Origin: Gloeomargarita sp. SKYB120
GTDB lineage: Bacteria; Cyanobacteriota; Cyanobacteriia; Gloeomargaritales; Gloeomargaritaceae
Direction: 5' to 3'
Length of the DNA: 64,000 nucleotides
NCBI GenBank assembly: GCA_025062155.1
Contig: JANXAM010000005.1
Location: forward strand, 1-64,000
A program made the translations under genes and the position numbers. A model generated the notes under the pieces. It saw only the letters and a list, made by a program, of their open reading frames with translations. It was not told the DNA's origin and ran no database searches. The stretch's first letter is position 1. Every line of letters starts with the position of its first letter. Below, piece after piece: positions 17,288-28,020 of this stretch.

Positions 17288-18109
17288 TTGCCGGAACTGC
17301 CGGAGGTTGAAATCGTTCGCCGGGGCCTGGCGCACCTGACCCTTGGCCAGCCAATTCGTGAGGTTGTGCTCCTGCGCCCAGACTGTGTGGCGGGTTGCGC
17401 ATCGGCGTTGCAACGTGAACTTGTGGGTCAAGCGCTGGACCAGTGGGAGCGCCGAGGCAAGTATCTGCTGGGGCGTTTGGGCAACGGCGGGCGCTGGGTG
17501 ATCCACCTGCGCATGACGGGGCAATTGCTGTGGTTACCCCAGCCCCAACCGATAACCAAGCACACGCGGGCGCGGGTGTGGTTTCAAAACGGTGCCGAGC
17601 TGCGGTTTGTGGACCAGCGCACCTTTGGCCGGTGGTGGTGGGTGCCCCCTGGTCAAGCCGTGACGGACGTGGTAACGGGTTTACGGGGTTTGGGACCCGA
17701 ACCTTGGGACTGCGACGTGGACATTCTCTGGCGCCGTTGCCAGCAAACCCACCGCCCTATCAAAACCGCTCTGTTGGACCAGACCTGGATTGCTGGGCTA
17801 GGGAATATCTACGCCGACGAGAGTCTCTTTCTCAGCGGTATCCGCCCCCAGACCCCCTGCGCTCAACTGGCTTATGACCAGGTGGCGCGGTTGCATCAAG
17901 CCATCTGCCGCGTTTTGGAGGCCAGCATCGCCCTGGGCGGAACGACTTTTTCCCACTTTCGCCATGTGCAAGGGATGAACGGCCATTACCTGGACCAAGC
18001 CTGGGTCTACGGGCGAGCGGGGCAACCCTGCCGGGTCTGCGGGACGCCCATCCATCGCAGCCGCATCGCCGGACGTTCGAGCTACTGGTGTCCCCGTTGT
18101 CAGGCGTAA
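17288..18109 (+). CDS. mutM: Formamidopyrimidine-DNA glycosylase
   Basis: A base-excision repair enzyme of 273 residues that removes 8-oxoguanine and FapyG and nicks by beta/delta elimination. The N-terminus after a TTG start is PELPEVEIVRRGL, giving the catalytic Pro2 and Glu3; this fixes the start. The helix-two-turn-helix region (LLDQTWIAGLGNIYADE) and the C-terminal zinc finger (CRVCGTPI...CPRC) are complete. It follows psaE by 5 bp, consistent with a shared transcript. It converges on the cyclase-FHA gene and overlaps its 3' end by 10 bp. Confidence 0.95.
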   Translation: MPELPEVEIVRRGLAHLTLGQPIREVVLLRPDCVAGCASALQRELVGQALDQWERRGKYLLGRLGNGGRWVIHLRMTGQLLWLPQPQPITKHTRARVWFQNGAELRFVDQRTFGRWWWVPPGQAVTDVVTGLRGLGPEPWDCDVDILWRRCQQTHRPIKTALLDQTWIAGLGNIYADESLFLSGIRPQTPCAQLAYDQVARLHQAICRVLEASIALGGTTFSHFRHVQGMNGHYLDQAWVYGRAGQPCRVCGTPIHRSRIAGRSSYWCPRCQA

Positions 18110-18996
18110 ACGGCGGGGCCGACCAGGCACTGGTACTGAATGCTCTCCACCTGCGGACTGCCGGGGTGGATGGTGCCCGCGTCCGTCAACACGTACTCGT
18201 CACGCCGGATATGCAGGGGCGCCTGGCCCAGCGGGTAGATGTAGGTGCCGTTGGCGCTCTGGTCCACCAGGACAAACTTGCCGCGTCGCCACTCAATTCG
18301 CCCGTGCTGGCGGGAGACCTGGTCACAGCGAATCACCAGGTCATTGTCCGGTGCCCGGCCCAAGCTGAGGGTGGGGTGCTGCTCATCGAGGTAATACACC
18401 TGGTTTTGGAATTGCAGGCGCAGGCGGGTCACGGTCGGCGTTGGTGGCAGGGGCACAGCGCTGGTCCCTACAATCGTGGCGTCGGACGGGTGGGCCACGA
18501 TTTCGTAGACTTCGATGGGTCCGCTTTTGCCCCGCACCAGCGTCCGGTCCACCAGCCGCTTTTGCAGCGACAGGGACGGCTCTATCTGTTGCAAGGTCGC
18601 TGCTGGCACCAGGATTTGATTGCGCTTGGCCAGTTGCACCATGCGCGCCGCCACGTTCACGGCATCCCCAAACAGGTCCCCATCCGCCTGTTCGAGCACT
18701 GGCCCGTGATTGAACCCGACCTTCAACCCGGAAATCACCTGGCGTTTGTGGAAAAACTGGGTGGCCTGGTCGAGCATCTCGAAAGCGGCCTGGGCGGCTA
18801 ACACGGGCTTGGGAAACCGGAGCATGATTTCATCGCCGATGGTTTTGACGACCCGCCCCTGGTACTTTTTCCCCACCTGCTGGAGCAGTTGCAGGCAATC
18901 GCTGATCAGCACCAAAGCCGCCTCATCCCCCAACGTTTCGTAGAGCCTGGTACTACCGCTGATGTCGGCAAAAAGAACAGTGGCCTGATTGTCCAT
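18100..18996 (-). CDS. Class III adenylate/guanylate cyclase with FHA domain
   Basis: A 298-residue cytosolic protein. The N-terminal cyclase homology domain shows the two metal-binding aspartates (FADISGSTRL, D11; KTIGDEIMLRF, D55) and FGDAVNVAARM, with the Asn and Arg that stabilise the transition state, so it is probably active. The substrate-specifying residues are not resolvable by eye. After the linker PLPPTPT comes an FHA domain (LSLGRAPDNDLVI, QVSRQHGRIEW, DQSANGTYI), which binds phosphothreonine. It would make cAMP or cGMP in response to a phosphorylated partner. The gene stands alone and is convergent with mutM. Confidence 0.88.
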   Translation of the reverse strand: MDNQATVLFADISGSTRLYETLGDEAALVLISDCLQLLQQVGKKYQGRVVKTIGDEIMLRFPKPVLAAQAAFEMLDQATQFFHKRQVISGLKVGFNHGPVLEQADGDLFGDAVNVAARMVQLAKRNQILVPAATLQQIEPSLSLQKRLVDRTLVRGKSGPIEVYEIVAHPSDATIVGTSAVPLPPTPTVTRLRLQFQNQVYYLDEQHPTLSLGRAPDNDLVIRCDQVSRQHGRIEWRRGKFVLVDQSANGTYIYPLGQAPLHIRRDEYVLTDAGTIHPGSPQVESIQYQCLVGPAVYA

Positions 18997-19057
18997 GCCT
19001 TGGGGGGTTGAAAGTCTCCCAAAATATCATAGCCCAAGGGGTTGAGACTACGGCTCT

Positions 19058-19084
19058 GCGACTTTCCCCCGATTTGACTATAAT
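19058..19084 (+). promoter_or_regulatory. Candidate promoter upstream of the small ORF and aroQ
   Basis: A perfect -10 hexamer TATAAT lies at 19079-19084, about 44 bp before the ATG of the small ORF at 19128. The upstream hexamer at the right spacing (TGCGAC, 16 bp) is a poor -35, which is common for cyanobacterial SigA promoters. The call rests on the -10 box and on the position in a divergent intergenic gap. Confidence 0.45.
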
Positions 19085-19127
19085 AAAAAATACCGGCGTT
19101 TCGGGCTGTTGATTGAGGGAAGACCCT

Positions 19128-19241
19128 ATGGAGAGCATCCTTGCCAAGTTGAGAGAGTGGCTACGACGTCTGTTGGATGTCTTGTTGGGGCCGCAGCCTG
19201 AACCCGAGCCGGTGCCGGTTCCTGTAGATGACCGCCGCTAG
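19128..19241 (+). CDS. 37-residue small protein ahead of aroQ
   Basis: ATG with AGGGA 7-8 nt upstream opens a 37-codon frame. The first half (ESILAKLREWLRRLLDVLLG) is a likely amphipathic helix and the second half (PQPEPEPVPVPVDD) is acidic and proline-rich. The stop codon TAG is followed immediately by the GTG start of aroQ, so translation of the two is likely coupled. It could be a genuine small protein or a leader peptide. The clear promoter -10 box and ribosome binding site support expression. Confidence 0.5.
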   Translation: MESILAKLREWLRRLLDVLLGPQPEPEPVPVPVDDRR

Positions 19242-19700
19242 GTGCGCATTCTGGTGCTCCACGGCCCAAACCTCAACCTGCTGGGCCAGCGAGAGCCCCA
19301 TATTTACGGAACGTGGACGTTGACGGCTATCAATGAACAGTTGCAGGCCCAGGCGCAGGAATTGGGAATAGCCATCGAATGCCGTCAGTCCAATCACGAA
19401 GGGGTTCTGGTGGATTGGATCCAGCAGGCGGCGGGAGTATTTGACGGCTTGCTCATCAACCCAGGGGCCTACACCCACACCAGCCTGGCGATTGCCGATG
19501 CCATTCGTGCCACAGGCTTGCCGACGGTGGAGGTGCATATGAGCAATATCTATGCGAGGGAGACCTACCGCCACCACTCCTGGATTGCGCCGGTGGCCCT
19601 TGGCCAGGTCAGCGGGTTTGGGGCGGCTAGCTATCGCTGGGGACTGGCAGCCCTGGTGCAGTACCTGCGGCAATCGCCTGCACATTCTCTGCCAGCGTAA
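19242..19700 (+). CDS. aroQ: 3-dehydroquinate dehydratase, type II
   Basis: A shikimate-pathway enzyme of 152 residues forming a dodecamer in the cytosol. [17 protein letters not shown] at the start carries the catalytic Tyr loop, [11 protein letters not shown] and NPGAYTHTS bind substrate, and [17 protein letters not shown] holds the catalytic His region. It starts with GTG directly after the stop of the 37-residue ORF. Its last 74 bp overlap the 3' end of the convergent bestrophin gene; the overlap covers the non-conserved tail. Confidence 0.95.
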   Translation: MRILVLHGPNLNLLGQREPHIYGTWTLTAINEQLQAQAQELGIAIECRQSNHEGVLVDWIQQAAGVFDGLLINPGAYTHTSLAIADAIRATGLPTVEVHMSNIYARETYRHHSWIAPVALGQVSGFGAASYRWGLAALVQYLRQSPAHSLPA

Positions 19701-20565
19701 GGCAGATTTGGTCCAGGGGCAAATCGTCTGGGTCGAGGCCAAAGGGGTCCTCCAGTTGGTGGCCCAGCTCCTCAATGCCAAAGAGAATAAAACCCACCAG
19801 CAGAGCCACCGGGGCCGTCCACAGCCCCACCTTGGTCACCAGCACCACCGGCAAGCACAGGCAATACAGCAGGATCAACCGCCGCAGGTACACCACGTAG
19901 GGGCGCGGCAGGGGAGTTTGGCGAATCCGCTCGCAGGCGGTCAGGCCCTGGATTAGGGTGTTGAGCAACTGGTTTAGCTCCAGCAGCCGCACCGTGTCCA
20001 TCCGTCCTTGTTGAAACTCCTGCTGCAAGTAGTCCTGAATCCACAGCACTACCTGCAGGGGCCGGTGGGAACTCTGGGCCAATTGCTGGAGTTCGCGCGG
20101 GGAAAAGTAGGGCGCCAGAGCTTGGTTATCGGGGTCATTGCGCAGGTGCAATTTCACCGCCACCGCAAACCCTGGCAACATCTGCAAAACCGCCTGGCGT
20201 CGCTCTTTTTCCAGTTCGGTCGTCACTGGAACGCACAACTGCAGGGTGCGCGCCAGATTGCGCACGTTCACCACAATGTCGCCCCAGGCCTTGCGCCCCT
20301 CCCAGAACCGGTCGTAGGAGCTATTGGTGCGAAAGACCAGCAACAAGCCCAGCACCAGGTTATAGACCACGCTGTTGGTAAGTTCCCCCAGCGCTCCCAG
20401 GGGCAAGGGCCACTGCTGCCGCCAGGCCCAGACAATGCCAGCGGCATACAGAGTAAAGACAATTAGCAGGGGCAAGATACGGGACAACACCGACCCCCGC
20501 CAGGCGACCACTGTGCGGAACCACATGCGGAGCTTCTCCAGCGGCGCGGGCGATTTAGCCGTCAT
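19627..20565 (-). CDS. Bestrophin-family anion channel protein, copy 2
   Basis: A 312-residue membrane protein of the bestrophin/UPF0187 family. It has hydrophobic segments near the N-terminus ([47 protein letters not shown]) and a late pair around [18 protein letters not shown] and [32 protein letters not shown] and [21 protein letters not shown] are hallmark motifs. Such proteins form pentameric anion channels; some photosynthetic homologues act in the thylakoid. The start MTAKSPAP (20565) overlaps the end of the paralogous upstream gene by 11 bp, so the pair is one operon. The 3' end overlaps aroQ. Confidence 0.88.
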   Translation of the reverse strand: MTAKSPAPLEKLRMWFRTVVAWRGSVLSRILPLLIVFTLYAAGIVWAWRQQWPLPLGALGELTNSVVYNLVLGLLLVFRTNSSYDRFWEGRKAWGDIVVNVRNLARTLQLCVPVTTELEKERRQAVLQMLPGFAVAVKLHLRNDPDNQALAPYFSPRELQQLAQSSHRPLQVVLWIQDYLQQEFQQGRMDTVRLLELNQLLNTLIQGLTACERIRQTPLPRPYVVYLRRLILLYCLCLPVVLVTKVGLWTAPVALLVGFILFGIEELGHQLEDPFGLDPDDLPLDQICLTLAENVQAIAAGTAPGLPVPSDS

Positions 20566-21460
20566 CGGTTGTCCGAAACTGGCCAATCATTTCCATACTA
20601 CGGTGGATGGTCTGACACAGCTCCTCCAGGGGCAAATCGTTCACGTCCAACCCAAAGGGATTTTCGATCTCGCAGGCCAGCTCCTCCACCCCCATCAAAA
20701 TAAAGGCCACGATGCCGACAATGGCCACCACCGCCCAGCCCAGTTCCGGTTTCAGGCCCAGGGGCAACGCCAGGCAATAGACCAAGATCAACTGCTTCAG
20801 GTAGATGACGTAGGCCAAGGGCACTGGCGTCTGCAAAATCCGCTCGCAGGTGGCTAGGCCCTGGATCAACTGGTTGAGGGCGTCGTCCAACTCCCAAGCG
20901 CGATTCGAGTCCAACCGCTGCTGCCGCAGCTGCTGCTGAAAATAGTCCTGCAACCAAAGAGTGATATACAGCGGGCGATTGGAGGCGTGGGCAATTTCCG
21001 CCTGCTCCGCCGGGGTAAGAAAATCCGCCAGTTCGCTGTTGTCGGGGTTTTGGCGCAGGTGGAGCTTGACCGCCACGGGAAACGCCATCAGCAGCCGCAG
21101 GGCCCGCTTTTTCGCTCGCCATTCCGCCTCCGTTGGGGCCGGGATACTCACCTGCACCGTGCGGGCCAGGTTACGCAGGGCAATGATCATCTGACCCCAG
21201 GCTTTGCGCCCTTCCCAGTAGCGGTCGTAGGAACTGTTGGTGCGAAACACCAACAGCAGCCCCAGCACCAGGTTGTAGGCCACGTTGGCGGTGACTTCCC
21301 CCAGGATGCTGATGGGCAGGGACCAGCCCCTTTGCCGGGTCCAGACCACGACCGCGCTGTAGCCCATAAACAGCAGGACGCGGGGCGCAACCTGAGGCAA
21401 GACCGACCCCCGCAGTTGGAACGCCAGCCGAAACCAGGCCTGTCTGGCTAGGACACTCAA
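20555..21460 (-). CDS. Bestrophin-family anion channel protein, copy 1
   Basis: A 301-residue bestrophin/UPF0187 protein, clearly paralogous to its downstream neighbour: both share [27 protein letters not shown] and EDPFGL/ENPFGLD-type C-termini in the same order. Membrane segments are at about 25-45, 60-80 and 215-260. It probably assembles as an anion channel, alone or as a hetero-oligomer with the second copy. The end overlaps the next gene's start by 11 bp. It is divergent from trpS, with 77 bp between. Confidence 0.88.
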   Translation of the reverse strand: MSVLARQAWFRLAFQLRGSVLPQVAPRVLLFMGYSAVVVWTRQRGWSLPISILGEVTANVAYNLVLGLLLVFRTNSSYDRYWEGRKAWGQMIIALRNLARTVQVSIPAPTEAEWRAKKRALRLLMAFPVAVKLHLRQNPDNSELADFLTPAEQAEIAHASNRPLYITLWLQDYFQQQLRQQRLDSNRAWELDDALNQLIQGLATCERILQTPVPLAYVIYLKQLILVYCLALPLGLKPELGWAVVAIVGIVAFILMGVEELACEIENPFGLDVNDLPLEELCQTIHRSMEMIGQFRTTDDG

Positions 21461-21537
21461 CCGTTGCCCTTCCGCCCAATCGCTTCCATTATGACGCCTG
21501 GCCGGTACAATAAATCCCAGTCCGTTTCGGGAAGGTT

Positions 21538-22548
21538 ATGGGCCGTCCACGGGTGCTTTCGGGGGTGCAACCCACCGGCAACTTGCATCTGGGCAACTAC
21601 CTGGGGGCGATTCGCCACTGGGTCGCCGGTCAGCAGGAGCGGGAAAACTACTTTTGCGTGGTGGATTTGCACGCCATGACCGTGCCCTACCAGCCGGCGG
21701 AATTGGCGCAAAACACCTACACCGTGGCGGCGCTGTACCTAGCCTGCGGGTTAGACCCCCAGCAAAGCGTGATTTTCATCCAGTCCCACGTGCCCGCTCA
21801 CAGCCAACTGGCCTGGCTGCTCAACTGCATCACCCCCCTGAACTGGTTGGAGCGCATGATCCAGTTCAAGGAAAAGGCCCTCAAGCAGGGGGAGGATGTG
21901 GGAGTTGGGCTGCTGGATTACCCCGTATTGATGGCCGCCGACATTTTGCTCTACCAGGCGGACTTGGTGCCAGTGGGAGAAGACCAGAAACAGCACTTGG
22001 AACTCACACGGGATATTGCCCAACGGTTTAACTACCTGTTTGCCAGTCCCGAAACACCCATTCTGAAGCTGCCCCAGCCCTTGATTCCGACAACCGGCGC
22101 GCGCGTGATGAGCCTCACCGACGGCACCAGCAAAATGTCCAAGTCGGACCCCTCCGACATGAGCCGGATCAACCTGCTCGACCCCCCCGACCTGATCCAC
22201 AAAAAAATTAAACGCTGCAAAACTGACCCGATTCGCGGCCTGGAGTTTGACAACCCCAACCGTCCCGAGTGCCACAACCTGCTGACGCTGTACCAGCTCC
22301 TAAGCGGCAAGGACAAAGCCGTCGTCGCCGAAGAGGTCAAGGACATGGGCTGGGGGGAATTCAAGCCCCTATTGGCGGAGGTGGTCATCGAGCACCTGCG
22401 TCCCATCCAGGCCAAGTACCACGAACTTATGAACGCCAAGGATTACCTCCACCAGGTCTTGCGCGAGGGGCGTGAACGGGCGAATCAAGTGGCCCAGACG
22501 ACCCTGGAGCGGGTGCAAAAAGCGATGGGGATGGCCTTGCCCCTATGA
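21538..22548 (+). CDS. trpS: Tryptophanyl-tRNA synthetase
   Basis: A class I aminoacyl-tRNA synthetase of 336 residues that charges tRNA-Trp. SGVQPTGNLHLGNYLGA holds the HIGH-equivalent HLGN (17-20), DYPVLMAADILLY is the tryptophan pocket region, GEDQKQHLELTRDIA is typical, and KMSKS is at about 199-203. Length is normal. Its stop overlaps the ATG of the following metF gene (ATGA at 22545-22548). Confidence 0.97.
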   Translation: MGRPRVLSGVQPTGNLHLGNYLGAIRHWVAGQQERENYFCVVDLHAMTVPYQPAELAQNTYTVAALYLACGLDPQQSVIFIQSHVPAHSQLAWLLNCITPLNWLERMIQFKEKALKQGEDVGVGLLDYPVLMAADILLYQADLVPVGEDQKQHLELTRDIAQRFNYLFASPETPILKLPQPLIPTTGARVMSLTDGTSKMSKSDPSDMSRINLLDPPDLIHKKIKRCKTDPIRGLEFDNPNRPECHNLLTLYQLLSGKDKAVVAEEVKDMGWGEFKPLLAEVVIEHLRPIQAKYHELMNAKDYLHQVLREGRERANQVAQTTLERVQKAMGMALPL

Positions 22549-23519
22549 ACGACGGAGCCCTCAGCCGTCTCCAGCAGGGGATTCAGCGGGGGGAGTTTCT
22601 CATCACCGCCGAGGTGATGCCCCCCAAAGGCAGCAATCCCCAGCACCTGTTGCGCATGGCCCGTTTGCTCCAGCCTTGGGTGCATGGGATCAACGTTACC
22701 GACGGCAGCCGGGCGGTGTTGCGCATGAGTTCCCTGGCGGCGGCGGCTCTCCTGCGCCAGCATCACCTGGAACCCATTTACCAACTGGCCTGCCGCGACC
22801 GCAATCGCATCGCCCTCCAGGCGGACCTACTCGGTGCTGCGGCGCTGGGAATCCGCAACGTGCTGGCGCTGACGGGAGACCCAGTCCACGCCGGCGACCA
22901 TCCCACCGCCAAACCCGTGTACGAATACGAGTCCGTGCGCCTGTTGCAAACGATTCAAAAGCTCAACCAGGGATTGGACAGCGAAGGCCAGCCGCTACCG
23001 GACGGGGCGACCTGCCTGTTTCCTGGCGCGGCGGTGGACCCCCAGTGCCCCAGTTGGTCGGGATTGCAACGCCGGTTTGAGCGCAAGGTGCAAGCGGGCG
23101 CTCAGTTCTTTCAAAGCCAGATGATTGTGGACTTTGACCGTCTGGAAAAATTCATGACCCAGATTGCCAAGGGGTGTGGCCGTCCCATCCTAGCGGGGAT
23201 TTTTCTGCTCAAGTCCGCCAAAAACGCCCGCTACATCAACAAGTACGTGCCGGGGGTGCAAATCCCCGAAGCCCTGATTCAACGCCTGGAACGGGCAGAC
23301 CATCCCCTTGAGGAGGGCATTGCCATTGCCAGTGAACAGGTGCAGTGGGCGCGGCAACTCTGTCAAGGGGTGCATCTGATGGCGGTCAAGCGGGAGGACT
23401 TGATTCCTGAAATCCTGACGCGCGCGGGTCTATCGCCCACCAACCCGCCTCTGTACACACCGCCTGCACCGGTTGGTCCCAGGGGTCCCGCGGAAGCACA
23501 GGCACCAGAAATGCGCTGA
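22545..23519 (+). CDS. metF: Methylenetetrahydrofolate reductase
   Basis: A flavoenzyme of 324 residues reducing 5,10-methylene-THF to 5-methyl-THF for methionine synthesis. The TIM-barrel text includes FLITAEVMPPKGSNP, HGINVTDGSRA, YQLACRDRNRIALQADLLGA and NVLALTGDPV, which are the MTHFR signatures for folate and FAD binding. Catalysis by the NADH-type bacterial family is expected. It is coupled to trpS by ATGA. Its last 134 bp, encoding a proline-rich tail (PLYTPPAPVGPRGPAEAQ), overlap the 3' end of the convergent 5-formyl-THF cyclo-ligase gene. Confidence 0.9.
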   Translation: MNDGALSRLQQGIQRGEFLITAEVMPPKGSNPQHLLRMARLLQPWVHGINVTDGSRAVLRMSSLAAAALLRQHHLEPIYQLACRDRNRIALQADLLGAAALGIRNVLALTGDPVHAGDHPTAKPVYEYESVRLLQTIQKLNQGLDSEGQPLPDGATCLFPGAAVDPQCPSWSGLQRRFERKVQAGAQFFQSQMIVDFDRLEKFMTQIAKGCGRPILAGIFLLKSAKNARYINKYVPGVQIPEALIQRLERADHPLEEGIAIASEQVQWARQLCQGVHLMAVKREDLIPEILTRAGLSPTNPPLYTPPAPVGPRGPAEAQAPEMR

Positions 23520-23967
23520 AGACCACGCCCACCCGATGGACGCCCTGCCACTGGGGTTCAGCCAGCAATCGGTCGAAATAGCCACCCCCATAACCCAAAC
23601 GATAGCCCTGGCGGTCGTAGGCCAAGGCCGGAAGCAGGAGCAAATCCCCTGGCTGGGGAGTCAACGGCGGCGCATCGGGAAACGGTTCCGGCAACCACCC
23701 CGTCGTCAAAGGCAAACCAGGTTGCCAGCGGTGCCAGACCAGCCGGTCACCTTCCCGACGTGGTAACCCCCACACGGGCGCCTGTTCCCAGAGCGGGCGC
23801 AAATCTGGCTCCCCCGCCAAACTCACGTAGCCAAAGACCTGCTGAGCGCTCCGCCACCAGGGATGTCGTTGCAAATACGCCTGCAGTTGCCGACTCTGCT
23901 GCCGGCAGGTCTCCGGCGACAGTTCAGCCCGTTGCTGGCGAAACTGCGCGCGTAACGTCTTTTTCAA
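23386..23967 (-). CDS. 5-formyltetrahydrofolate cyclo-ligase
   Basis: An ATP-dependent enzyme (MTHFS, YgfA-like) of 193 residues converting 5-formyl-THF to 5,10-methenyl-THF. KKTLRAQFRQQRAELSPE is the N-terminal helix, LLLLPALAYDRQGYRLGYGGGYFDRLL is the ATP/folate-binding signature, and PWDQPVQAVCTEAGW ends the conserved part. No ATG is suitable: I start at TTG 23967, which overlaps the upstream stop codon as TTGA and begins where homology begins. The frame upstream of this point is the antisense of the neighbouring gene and reads as non-protein. It is the fourth gene of the atpD-atpC run and its 3' end overlaps metF. Confidence 0.85.
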   Translation of the reverse strand: MKKTLRAQFRQQRAELSPETCRQQSRQLQAYLQRHPWWRSAQQVFGYVSLAGEPDLRPLWEQAPVWGLPRREGDRLVWHRWQPGLPLTTGWLPEPFPDAPPLTPQPGDLLLLPALAYDRQGYRLGYGGGYFDRLLAEPQWQGVHRVGVVFSAFLVPVLPRDPWDQPVQAVCTEAGWWAIDPRASGFQESSPPA

Positions 23968-24661
23968 GCCTGACTTTTGGGTTCCACTGGCGGTGCCGAC
24001 TTTTTCGGCGGTACAGGGCGCGAAGGCCGCGACTTGGGACGCGACCGCTTGGCCTTCTTGGTGGGGAGGATAGCCGCCACCTTGTGGGCCTGGCGGATGA
24101 CCAGATCCGTGCCCTGGCGTTGCACCTGCAAATCCCAAAACATCCCCTTGCCGGGTTGGGGCAATGTCCCCTTCAGGTCCAATTTGAACGTCTCTGCCGC
24201 ACCGGTGAGGGTCATGGGCGCCCGGCGAATTCGCACCGTCACCCGCTCCAATTGCTGGTTCTGGCGCACCACCTCGCCGCGAATCGAAAAGTAATCCTCT
24301 TCCACCCACACCGTGTCAGCCCCGAGATTCTCCTCAGGATGGAGCGCTTCGGGTTCCCACACCCCCATGATCTGCACGTGCAAGGGGAGAAAGGGAGTTT
24401 CTGGCTTGGCCTGGGACTGTTTGCGGGTGCGGGGATAGACCACCCACAGGTGTTCCCGAGACAAATCCAGACGCTTTTTCACCAGGCTCATCAACCGCCC
24501 CAGCAGCACCGCGTCCACTTGCACCCCGTCGTGGGTCACCAGCAGCCCCTTGGTAAATTGTTCCTCCGACGGCTGGTAGCGTCCCCGTAACACCCCAATC
24601 GCCCGGTACTGCAGGGGTTCCGTCGGAGGAGGAATCGGGTGGACGTAACTGGCAACGGCAA

Positions 24662-24665
<4 letters not shown>
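23964..24665 (-). CDS. Conserved-looking protein of unknown function behind atpC
   Basis: A 233-residue cytosolic protein. The N-terminal part (YRAIGVLRGRYQPSEEQFTKG, VDAVLLGRLMSLVKKRLDL, LWVVYPRTR) looks well folded and I recall similar cyanobacterial proteins, without a known role. The middle is beta-rich and the last about 35 residues are Lys/Arg/Pro/Ser-rich and probably disordered, possibly nucleic-acid binding. The start overlaps the atpC stop by ATGA and the stop overlaps the next start by TTGA, so it is locked into the ATP synthase transcript. Confidence 0.65.
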
Positions 24666-26721
<2,056 letters not shown>

Positions 26722-26734
26722 TTAAGGCCAATCA

Positions 26735-27967
26735 ATGACCTACCGTTCCACCTGGTGGCGGCCCTGGCAGGACACGGACCGGACCCTGTGGGGAGCTGTG
26801 CTGGGCTTGACCGTAATCGGCGTGACGGCCATTTTCAGCACTGGCTTGACCAGCAAGGCCAACGACTGGTGGCAACAGACCCTGATTGTCCTGCTGGGGT
26901 CGGTCATCGCGCTGGGGCTGGCCCGCTGGCCCTACGAAACCCTGCGGCGGTGGCATTGGGTCACCTACGCCTTGGCAAATGCCCTGCTGGTGGCCGTGAT
27001 GATGGTGGGCACCTCGGCGCTGGGAGCAGAACGCTGGATCGCCATTGGGGGATTCCACCTCCAGCCCTCGGAATTTGCCAAGGTGGCGGTGATTGTGACG
27101 CTAGCAGCCCTTTTGGAGCACTCGCGGGCGCCGGCCCTGTGGACAATCCTGCAAGCGGCGGCTGTGGTCCTTCCCCCTGGGGTGCTGGTGTTCATCCAGC
27201 CCAACCTGGGGACAGCCTTGATTTTTGCGGCGATCACCCTGGGGATGCTCTACTGGGCCAACATTCCCCTGGCTTGGATTGGGTTGCTGCTGTCGCCCTT
27301 GGTGTCAGCTATCTTGCTATTCCTGTCGCTGCCGGCCTGGGGCCTGTGGGTCGCCGCCATGACCCTCGTGGGATGGTGGGCGTTGCCCTGGCCGCGTTGG
27401 GGTGCGTTGACCGCGCTGGTGGTGAATTTGCTATCAGGCCGCCTAGGGCAATTTTTCTGGGGACTGTTGAAGGACTACCAGCGCGACCGGCTGATTCTGT
27501 TCCTGGACCCCGATAAGGACCCCCTTGGCGGTGGCTATCACCTGATCCAATCCCGCATCGCCATCGGGTCGGGCGGCCTGTGGGGCCAAGGGTTATTTCA
27601 GGGAACACAAACCCAGTTGAGTTTTATCCCGGAGCAGAACACGGACTTTATCTTCTCGGTCATTGGCGAGGAGCTGGGGTTTGTGGGGTCCATGCTCGTG
27701 GTGTTTTTGTTTTGGTTGGTGGCGTTGCGGCTGGTGCTGATCGCCCGGAGCGCCCGCGATGGGTTTGGCTCGCTGATTGCCATCGGCGTGCTGAGCATGT
27801 GGATGTTCCAGGCGGTGATCAATATCGGCATGACGGTGGGTCTGGCGCCGATCACGGGGATTCCGTTGCCGTTTTTGAGCTATGGCCGCTCGGCGATGCT
27901 GGCAAATTTGATCGCCCTGGGGCTGGTGCAATCGGTGGCCAATCACCGCCGCCAATCCCTTTACTGA
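26735..27967 (+). CDS. rodA: Rod-shape-determining SEDS peptidoglycan glycosyltransferase
   Basis: A polytopic membrane protein of 410 residues with about ten transmembrane helices that polymerises lipid II for side-wall peptidoglycan. GAERWIAIGGFHLQPSEFAKVAV is the SEDS signature loop, and the late loop shows GGGYHLIQSRIAIGSGGLWGQG, TQTQLSFIPEQNTDFIFSVIGEELGF and GLAPITGIPLPFLSYGRSAML, all diagnostic of RodA/FtsW. RodA is preferred over FtsW by the IPEQNTDFIF and GIPLPF forms. It follows tRNA-Ser by 19 bp. Confidence 0.92.
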   Translation: MTYRSTWWRPWQDTDRTLWGAVLGLTVIGVTAIFSTGLTSKANDWWQQTLIVLLGSVIALGLARWPYETLRRWHWVTYALANALLVAVMMVGTSALGAERWIAIGGFHLQPSEFAKVAVIVTLAALLEHSRAPALWTILQAAAVVLPPGVLVFIQPNLGTALIFAAITLGMLYWANIPLAWIGLLLSPLVSAILLFLSLPAWGLWVAAMTLVGWWALPWPRWGALTALVVNLLSGRLGQFFWGLLKDYQRDRLILFLDPDKDPLGGGYHLIQSRIAIGSGGLWGQGLFQGTQTQLSFIPEQNTDFIFSVIGEELGFVGSMLVVFLFWLVALRLVLIARSARDGFGSLIAIGVLSMWMFQAVINIGMTVGLAPITGIPLPFLSYGRSAMLANLIALGLVQSVANHRRQSLY

Positions 27968-28020
27968 CCGCCGATTGATGATTTAATAACTAGAGACGGC
28001 GACGGGAGCGCTCGCAGCGG

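Noticed and set aside
23968-24309. N-terminal extension of the formyl-THF cyclo-ligase
   Set aside because: It overlaps the coupled upstream gene in another frame and shows low-complexity Gly/Pro text without family similarity.
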